Origin: Hofstenia miamia
Taxonomy: Eukaryota; Xenacoelomorpha; Acoela
Direction of reading: 5' to 3'
Assembly: GCA_004352715.1 (NCBI GenBank)
Contig: SCFE01000083.1
Coordinates: forward strand, 1,679,812 to 1,702,641
Length of the DNA stretch: 22,830 bases
In this document: positions 20,501 through 22,830 of the stretch, in pieces
Layout of the letters: every line of letters starts with the position of its first letter
Position numbering within the stretch: position 1 is the stretch's first letter
Position numbers and translations under genes: made by a program
Notes under the pieces: generated by a model
Told to the model about the DNA's origin: nothing
Databases searched by the model: none
Seen by the model: only the letters and a program-made list of their open reading frames with translations

Positions 20501-21467
20501 AATTTGTCGTTATTGGAATATTTGTAATTATTAAAAATTTGTTTTTCATATCTACAAGTAGCTCTATATCGATCATTGGAAAGACGAGATGTACATATAA
20601 TTAGAGGCGCGTTTAAGATTTTTAAAACGGGGGAGGGGGTGGCTGACATCCATTTTTAAAGAAAAATTTGTAAAAAAAGTTTTTTTGAACCAAAGTAAGC
20701 TTACACAAAATGCAATCGTCTGTTTTTAGCAGCAAATCAATTGATAACATCTTGAATTAAAGTGAGCTATTTTTAAGTTTGAAGAAAAGAGAACATTTTT
20801 TAAGTGTTCGCAGCTGGCTCTCATAGTAGTAATATTTCTAACACTTTGTGTCGATAATAAGAAACTAAGAAAATTTGATATATAATCTATTTAATATGCG
20901 CATAATTTGCATATTAATTATCGTATCGCAAAATGGTTATGCTAATATATTTCAGACATCTTTAAGTATCTCCACACCAAATATGGTTTTGATTGGATGC
21001 ACTGTTTCCTAGATCTTACGGGGGGGGGCAAATCGCCCACCTCCCCCTCAGGAATACCTACTACTAAAAAGCCCAGGTAAAATAGGGTTAACAGGTGTTT
21101 GTGAGAATGTGAATGACACATATTTTCAAATTTGTTATATAATGGTGCCTACAGAATTGGAAATTCAAATGAGAAGTTTGGCTTATTAGGATTAAATGTA
21201 ACGTTAAGTTAAAATTGGTAATGTATATTAGTGAAAGAAGCCATTTTTAGGATTTCAAACGGATATTCTTCCTACTAGTACTACTTTTAATATCTGTTTT
21301 CTTTAAGTATATGTATAACGGAACTATTAGGCCATTGATGAATCCTGTATAAATTCTTATTTAGAAACTCAATCGGCTTTGTGTAACCATCCAGGAATGT
21401 TGGGATGATGACAGCGATGCTAGACTCCCATCCGGATGTGTTTTGGAACGATTGCGAACCTTGTCTG
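5933..21467 (+). CDS. ACVR2: Activin receptor type II-like Ser/Thr kinase receptor (nine exons, 5' and possibly 3' incomplete)
   Basis: Type II receptors of the TGF-beta superfamily bind activin/BMP-class ligands at the cell surface and phosphorylate type I receptors, which then activate SMADs. Joining 5933-6034, 10724-10903, 10944-11062, 13961-14113, 14554-14767, 17525-17718, 18014-18149, 18986-19116 and 21365-21467 gives 1332 nt with no stop. All introns are GT-AG and the junction phases match (1,1,0,0,1,0,1,0). The order is cysteine-rich ectodomain with the family CCCN signature, one membrane helix (10970-11035), then kinase: G-R-Y-G loop, VAVK lysine (14096-14098), catalytic-loop D (17605-17607), DFG (17659-17667) and APE (18035-18043). 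[13 protein letters not shown] and LPFEEEVG favour ACVR2 over BMPR2. Vertebrate ACVR2 is about 500 residues, so mainly the signal peptide and a short tail are missing. No frameshift or stop is seen, so the gene looks functional. The ACVR2 assignment rests on remembered family motifs, not on an alignment. Confidence 0.93.
6035..6666. other. Start of intron 1, unassigned
   Basis: AT-rich intronic sequence between the first visible exon and the first LINE. No motif-bearing frame or structured RNA recognised. Confidence 0.6.
6667..8450 (-). mobile_element. Decayed non-LTR retrotransposon (jockey/CR1-like), 3' part
   Basis: Minus-strand LINE with linker and reverse transcriptase, 5'-truncated (no endonuclease seen). 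It ends at the low coordinates in AATAAAG followed by a (TTCTC)n-like tail (plus strand GAAGAGAAGAGAAGA at 6671 onwards), typical of LINE insertions primed at the target. It lies in receptor intron 1, antisense to the gene. The left end is well defined; the right limit near 8450 is approximate. Confidence 0.87.
6790..8423 (-). pseudogene. Reverse transcriptase remnant of LINE 1
   Basis: On the minus strand, in order: pre-RT linker (8423-8199, [15 protein letters not shown]); RT block [14 protein letters not shown]...YRP near 8070-8000; [18 protein letters not shown] (7800 region); [18 protein letters not shown]; the catalytic YADD (7551-7562); [10 protein letters not shown]; then the post-RT region [16 protein letters not shown] to 6790. 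YADD is in a different frame from the blocks on both sides, and there are stops between linker and RT, so at least two frameshifts and several stops inactivate it. The order of RT blocks is that of jockey/CR1-type LINEs; the exact clade cannot be fixed by eye. Confidence 0.85.
8451..8952. other. Intron 1 spacer between the two LINEs
   Basis: AT-rich; no recognisable coding frame. Probably holds the 3' untranslated end of LINE 2 on its right side, with no clear tail. Confidence 0.5.
8953..9671 (-). pseudogene. LINE 2: C-terminal fragment of a second non-LTR retrotransposon
   Basis: A minus-strand frame (about 9671-9239) reads [14 protein letters not shown] then [14 protein letters not shown], the post-RT block [VL]-x-YLGV-x-[FIL]-D-x-L-x[FW] of LINE reverse transcriptases, followed by a Trp-rich thumb-like region. 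After a short gap a second frame (9144-8953) reads [13 protein letters not shown], the usual LINE C-terminal motif (WN-x-LP-x-x-[IL]R). It differs from LINE 1, and its upstream RT is missing: an N at 9672 and a duplicated piece interrupt it. It is in intron 1, antisense to the receptor. Confidence 0.75.
9678..9757 (-). repeat. Second copy of a LINE 2 segment after a single N
   Basis: 9682-9757 repeats 9364-9439 almost exactly (two visible substitutions: CTGCTAG/CTCCTAG and GACCC/GACAC), in the same orientation, ten bases after the N at 9672. It is either a second nearby insertion or two alleles joined in assembly. Confidence 0.85.
9780..10550 (+). pseudogene. Coding-like remnant of unknown origin in intron 1
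   Basis: This stretch is visibly less AT-rich than its surroundings. Plus-strand blocks look protein-like: [18 protein letters not shown] (around 9810-9890), [20 protein letters not shown] continuing [15 protein letters not shown] (around 10226-10333), and [20 protein letters not shown] (10355-10420) in another frame. They are separated by stops and frameshifts. The minus strand is also open for about 197 codons with one stop (10515-9925), but its composition reads like an antisense shadow. I do not recognise a family. It may be a processed pseudogene or part of an unrecognised transposon. Confidence 0.35.
10724..10903 (+). CDS. ACVR2: ACVR2-like exon: C-terminal half of ectodomain
   Basis: This exon encodes [18 protein letters not shown], a linker, then [12 protein letters not shown], the CCC-N-x3-CN signature of type II receptor ectodomains, followed by a Thr/Val-rich juxtamembrane stretch. 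Its seven cysteines match the seven in the corresponding part of ACVR2. Acceptor AG is at 10722-10723. A competing AG at 10705-10706 lies in the same tract, but from the phase-1 upstream exon it would lead straight into TAG at 10721-10723, so only 10723 works. The donor GTATTT at 10904 is forced by an in-frame TAG a few bases downstream. Confidence 0.9.
10904..10943 (+). other. 40-nt intron (intron 2)
   Basis: GTATTT...TTTTTAG. Removing exactly 40 nt joins the phase-1 G at 10903 to AT at 10944, gives an Asp codon and continues into the membrane exon. Without removal the frame stops at TAG 10908-10910. It separates ectodomain from transmembrane coding and is far shorter than the other introns of the gene (295-4689 nt). 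Confidence 0.88.
10944..11062 (+). CDS. ACVR2: ACVR2-like exon: transmembrane segment
   Basis: Entered in phase 1, left in phase 0 at a strong GTATGT donor (11063). After DHAAFPLYK comes an uninterrupted hydrophobic helix of about 22 residues (10970-11035, [18 protein letters not shown] then AFVI), followed by the stop-transfer cluster SKRRC at the start of the cytoplasmic side. This is the single-pass type I topology of the receptor family. The exon is short and has no conserved motif; it is supported by the hydrophobic profile, the splice sites and phase agreement on both sides. Confidence 0.9.
11063..11552. other. Start of intron 3, unassigned
   Basis: AT-rich intronic sequence up to the Tc1/mariner insertion at the TA at 11551-11552; nothing recognised. 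Confidence 0.6.
11553..11750 (+). repeat. Left inverted/direct repeat of the Tc1/mariner element
   Basis: GCCATGAAATTATGCAAG occurs at 11561-11578 and again in the same direction at 11731-11748: the outer and inner binding-site candidates, 170 bp apart. Confidence 0.88.
11845..12779 (-). pseudogene. Tc1/mariner transposase remnant
   Basis: On the minus strand: a helix-turn-helix-like start ([20 protein letters not shown], about 12750-12690); a basic GR-[PK]-rich linker ([11 protein letters not shown]); [10 protein letters not shown] before RVIWTDEM with the first catalytic Asp (12404-12406); GPDG and [25 protein letters not shown] with the second Asp (12159-12161); and [10 protein letters not shown] with the catalytic Glu (12044-12046). 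These blocks lie in at least three frames, with a stop soon after the second Asp, so the protein is lost. GPDG next to the first Asp and the GGG-[SI]-MVW block recall Tc3-like enzymes; the spacing to Glu is about 37 residues across a frameshift, so the subfamily is uncertain. Confidence 0.88.
12759..12950 (-). repeat. Right inverted/direct repeat of the Tc1/mariner element
   Basis: The outer copy (12926-12945, plus-strand TTGCATAATTTCATGGCAC) is matched by a diverged inner copy (12761-12779, ATGCATAATTTAATGGCAC). Both are inverted relative to the left end. Confidence 0.82.
12953..13960. other. Rest of intron 3, unassigned
   Basis: About 1 kb to the acceptor at 13959-13960. Slightly richer in GC than nearby introns, with no family-like frame on either strand and no RNA gene seen. 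Confidence 0.55.
13961..14113 (+). CDS. ACVR2: ACVR2-like exon: kinase N-lobe start
   Basis: Phase 0 at both ends; acceptor AG 13959-13960, donor GTAAGC at 14114. It encodes a basic/acidic juxtamembrane stretch ([19 protein letters not shown]), the shortened glycine loop [11 protein letters not shown] and VAVKIFPSS, with the ATP-binding lysine at 14096-14098. The loop form A-x-G-R-[FY]-G is characteristic of ACVR2-type kinases. Reading past the donor is open for about 65 codons but loses all family similarity, so the donor is used. Confidence 0.95.
14114..14553. other. Intron 4, unassigned
   Basis: 440-nt GTAAGC...TTTAG intron; AT-rich, no inserted element recognised. Confidence 0.85.
14554..14767 (+). 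CDS. ACVR2: ACVR2-like exon: kinase N-lobe and hinge
   Basis: Acceptor AG 14552-14553, donor GTAAGT at 14768 (near-perfect consensus). It starts [15 protein letters not shown], with the C-helix glutamate in EQEIY; continues [11 protein letters not shown] and the hinge [18 protein letters not shown]; and ends in VFHIA. Each block aligns with the corresponding ACVR2 block from memory (for example HENILQFIGAE and GSLSDFLK) without a gap at the exon joins. Confidence 0.96.
15053..15125 (+). repeat. Left terminal and subterminal repeats of the hAT element
   Basis: After the terminal repeat come GCGAGTTG, CTCGAGTCGAGTTGG, AACTCGC and TTCGAGTCGAGTTGC: at least six CGAGT/ACTCG units, candidate transposase binding sites. 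Confidence 0.75.
15237..16881 (-). pseudogene. hAT transposase remnant with BED zinc finger
   Basis: Minus-strand blocks in order: a BED-type finger ([11 protein letters not shown]...[14 protein letters not shown], 16881-16790; the last His of the usual finger is not evident); [17 protein letters not shown] and [18 protein letters not shown] with the first catalytic Asp region (16670-16500); [17 protein letters not shown] and [13 protein letters not shown], the C-x2-[DH]-x-LNL motif (16330-16230); helical insertion domain (16028-15700); and the C-terminal dimerisation motif [20 protein letters not shown] near 15370-15310. Stops and frame changes separate the blocks. Known role: cut-and-paste transposition. 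This copy cannot encode it. Confidence 0.88.
17008..17091 (-). repeat. Right terminal and subterminal repeats of the hAT element
   Basis: TTCGAGTTGG, TTCGAGTACTCGAAA, CTCGAGTCGAATTCGAGTA and ACTCGAAGGGGCCTA, mirroring the left end. Confidence 0.75.
17093..17327. repeat. TA microsatellite split by an assembly gap (N at 17124-17297)
   Basis: (TA)n at 17093-17123 and 17298-17327 flank 174 N. The gap was probably created by failure to assemble through the repeat, so its length is unreliable. Confidence 0.95.
17484..17518 (+). repeat. TA microsatellite forming the acceptor tract of exon 17525
   Basis: About 17 TA units end six bases before the exon (…TACTTTAG). There is no ordinary polypyrimidine run at this acceptor. 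Confidence 0.93.
17525..17718 (+). CDS. ACVR2: ACVR2-like exon: catalytic loop and DFG
   Basis: Begins (C)AG ACC ATG as the family motif [EQ]TM-x-x-G, then FLHEDV. The catalytic loop is [13 protein letters not shown], so the usual HRD arginine is glycine (GGA, 17602-17604) while the catalytic Asp (17605-17607), Lys and Asn remain. DFGLA follows at 17659. The end DTQAQ joins VGTRRY exactly as DTHGQVGTRRY does in ACVR2. The donor GTTCTC at 17719 is weak, and the acceptor tract is a TA microsatellite rather than pyrimidines, yet both are required by frame and homology. Confidence 0.95.
17719..18013. other. Intron 6
   Basis: 295 nt, GTTCTC...TTTAG. AT-rich, no inserted element seen. Confidence 0.85.
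18014..18149 (+). CDS. ACVR2: ACVR2-like exon: activation segment and APE
   Basis: Acceptor AG 18012-18013, donor GTAATT at 18150. It encodes [37 protein letters not shown] and LLTRCFVD. This is the most conserved stretch of ACVR2 kinases, including the APE glutamate (18041-18043) and the D-MYA helix. The usual MYAMGLVLWE reads [10 protein letters not shown] here, a mild change. Left in phase 1. Confidence 0.97.
18150..18985. other. Intron 7
   Basis: 836 nt, GTAATT...TTTAG. Contains a perfect hairpin at 18659-18693; otherwise unassigned. Confidence 0.85.
18659..18693. repeat. Perfect hairpin: 16-bp arms, 3-nt loop
   Basis: CATGGAGTTCTGCTAT, loop GAT, then ATAGCAGAACTCCATG. The arms are exact reverse complements and about 44% GC in otherwise AT-rich DNA, so not a by-product of AT runs. 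Confidence 0.95.
18986..19116 (+). CDS. ACVR2: ACVR2-like exon: kinase C-lobe
   Basis: Entered in phase 1 to give [15 protein letters not shown], then [18 protein letters not shown] and YWLKHE. LPFEEE-[IV]-G-x2-PSL and RP-x3-YW-x-KH are ACVR2 hallmarks. The donor GTTTGT at 19117 is weak, but joining at this point gives WLKHE|KLNRLC, the same 11-residue spacing as WQKHAGMAMLC of ACVR2. Reading through is open for another 50 codons with no similarity. Confidence 0.95.
19117..21364. other. Intron 8
   Basis: 2.25 kb, GTTTGT...TTTAG. AT-rich and without coding signal; holds a perfect 18-bp palindrome at 20252-20269 and a G-rich repeat block at about 20605-21075. Confidence 0.75.
20605..21075. repeat. 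Possible MITE-like block with G-rich ends
   Basis: Begins near AGAGGCGCGTTTAAG with CGGGGGAGGGGGTGGC (20628-20643) and ends with GCCCACCTCCCCCTCAGG (about 21033-21050) and a run of eight or more G (21020). The two outer G-rich segments are roughly inverted to each other (GGGGGAGGGGGTGGC against GGGGGAGGTGGGC). No exact terminal repeat or target duplication was established. Confidence 0.35.
21365..21467 (+). CDS. ACVR2: ACVR2-like exon: last recognisable kinase exon
   Basis: Encodes [19 protein letters not shown] then [15 protein letters not shown], matching the family's CETI-EECWD-D-EARL-GC-ERI block that closes the kinase domain. The donor GTAAAAG follows at 21468 in phase 1. If that donor is not used, the frame continues [14 protein letters not shown] to TAA at 21509-21511, which could itself be the C-terminus. 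If it is used, one phase-compatible acceptor is at 21882-21883 and gives a 12-residue tail ending TGA at 21919-21921. The sequence does not decide. Confidence 0.93.
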
Positions 21468-21511
21468 GTAAAAGTAATAACTTCGAAATGTACAAGGATT
21501 CACTTGCATAA

Positions 21512-22795
21512 CTTTGTTTTAACTGCATGTTTTGTTATATTTGTATAGGTTTTTATAATGTTTTTACTTCAATGAATTATTGATGTTAGGTGTACATAAA
21601 ATATTGTAATTTTTTTTTAATTCTGAATTAGCTTCTCATATTAACTTCTAGTAGTAACTTGTAGCAAGAGTAGAAATGTATAGATTGAATTCATTTCTTT
21701 TAAAATATAAAGGTTCTTACAGTATTTTTAAATTGATTTCCATTATTTTCATAAAGTCCTGTTTAAACAATAAAAAATTTCAATTATCTTCTTTATTTTT
21801 ATTTAAGGAATACCAAAGAAAAATCCTAAACATAAAAACGCCATGCCCTCTCCATTTTAAGATTTTATTGTAGTTTTCTGCAGGCCCATGTCATAAACAA
21901 AAAAGAATGCCACTTAAATGAAATTTTGTAAAGTTGTAGCAAATTTACTATTTATTTAGTGTATTAGTGCTTGAATCCTAACTTTGCTATGTCTTCCATG
22001 AGCTCAATATACTTCTGAGCTGCTTGATGTTACATAAAAACCTCAATATACCAACACGGTCGAACCTCCAATAATATTTTAAGTATTCTTTTGCTTTTGG
22101 ATGAAACACTAGTGTGTTATAAAGCTATGGAGGGATACTAGTATCAAAACTTTTATTTAAGACCAACCAGATGCCCAAGTATTGGCGATTAATCACAATA
22201 CTTGTGAAGATGAGGCCAATTATCTGGTAATAGAAAATTATAGTACAAAGAGTAAAGTAGTAACAGAAATATCAGTCTTTACCTTGAAGTTTAGCTTTTA
22301 TTAATTGCTAAGTATTGCTGACAAATTTATGGATGAGGTATCCAATTCTCCCATGCAGTTGAAGCCACTGGAGATCATTTATGAAATCCATGTGTATATT
22401 TTGTATATGATGTGTTCAAGGGTCTTTATAATATCATTTTATCAATTGTTCTTGATAATGAAAGGAAAGCAATGTGCTCCATTAGTTAAAATTCTTCAAC
22501 AATCAGAATGCAATATATTTTGATTTCATTTCCAGGCTATTAAGTCATAAATCTACCAATTAAATTTGTGATGGCCTTTCAACATTTGGACCTAATTTGT
22601 GATTTCCGGATTTTTAAAGCAGGTGCAGTCCTAGAATGTTTTCAATATGCACATTACAGCTATTGTTAGTCTTTTTAAATTTTGATAAGAAGGGATTTTA
22701 TCTTATTAAACCTGTAAAAAATTTATTTATATTTCAATGTTCACATAAAGCTTTCACAGTTTTTGAAAATGGGGATATAATAGGTGTGAAAATAA

Positions 22796-22830
<35 letters not shown>
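21512..22830. other. Downstream sequence: 3' UTR or last intron, unassigned
   Basis: No recognisable gene. Short open frames (for example 21676-21873 and 22305-22523) are AT-rich and motif-free. A phase-compatible acceptor at 21882-21883 could open a short terminal exon. Ends in a TA microsatellite (22801-22830). Confidence 0.5.
21769..21774 (+). terminator. Candidate polyadenylation signal AATAAA
   Basis: The first AATAAA after the possible stop at 21509-21511, 258 nt downstream. It suits the model in which the last exon reads through to that stop. AATAAA is common by chance in DNA of this composition. Confidence 0.3.

Noticed and set aside
1-22830. CRISPR array, bacterial operon or phage-type system
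   Set aside because: The window is spliced eukaryotic DNA; the repeats found are transposon ends, microsatellites and short minisatellites without spacers.

Overview
The window is AT-rich eukaryotic (animal) genomic DNA. Its only recognisable host gene is a plus-strand TGF-beta superfamily type II receptor serine/threonine kinase, closest in motif content to activin receptor type II (ACVR2). It is broken into nine exons between 5933 and 21467. All exon joins are phase-compatible, and together they carry the second half of the story of such a receptor: cysteine-rich ectodomain, one transmembrane helix and an almost complete kinase domain (about 444 codons). The signal-peptide exon is not in the window or was not recognised, and the C-terminal end is ambiguous. 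The species cannot be named from the sequence. A membrane receptor of this family means a metazoan; a 40-nt intron beside introns of 0.3-4.7 kb, high AT content and abundant old transposons fit several invertebrate lineages.

Layout: 1-2611 holds a minus-strand LTR retrotransposon, probably Ty3/gypsy-like, with a 5' LTR (1949-2611) and a decayed gag with zinc knuckle and an in-frame tandem duplication; its pol lies beyond the window. 2612-3924 is unassigned. 3925-4769 is a solo LTR of the same family in the opposite orientation, flanked by a perfect GATAG target duplication and interrupted by an assembly gap. 4775-5932 is non-coding, with a 16-bp tandem array that has an inverted partner at 3822-3885.

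Receptor introns: intron 1 (4.7 kb) contains two decayed non-LTR retrotransposons (6667-8450 and about 8953-9671), a duplicated LINE piece and a coding-like remnant of unknown origin (9780-10550). Intron 2 is only 40 nt. Intron 3 holds a complete-length but dead Tc1/mariner element (11553-12950) with TA target duplication and doubled inverted repeats. Intron 5 holds a dead hAT element with a BED-type zinc finger (15053-17091), then TA microsatellites and a second assembly gap. Intron 7 contains a perfect 16-bp hairpin, and intron 8 a G-rich repeat. After the last exon there is about 1.3 kb of unassigned sequence with one candidate polyadenylation signal.

All four intronic elements with a readable coding strand lie antisense to the receptor gene. 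I did not find a new multigene system. The points most worth a second look are the HRD-to-HGD change in the kinase, the extra ectodomain cysteines, the 40-nt intron, the TA microsatellite that occupies a splice acceptor tract, the inverted 16-bp arrays and the CRE-bearing LTRs.
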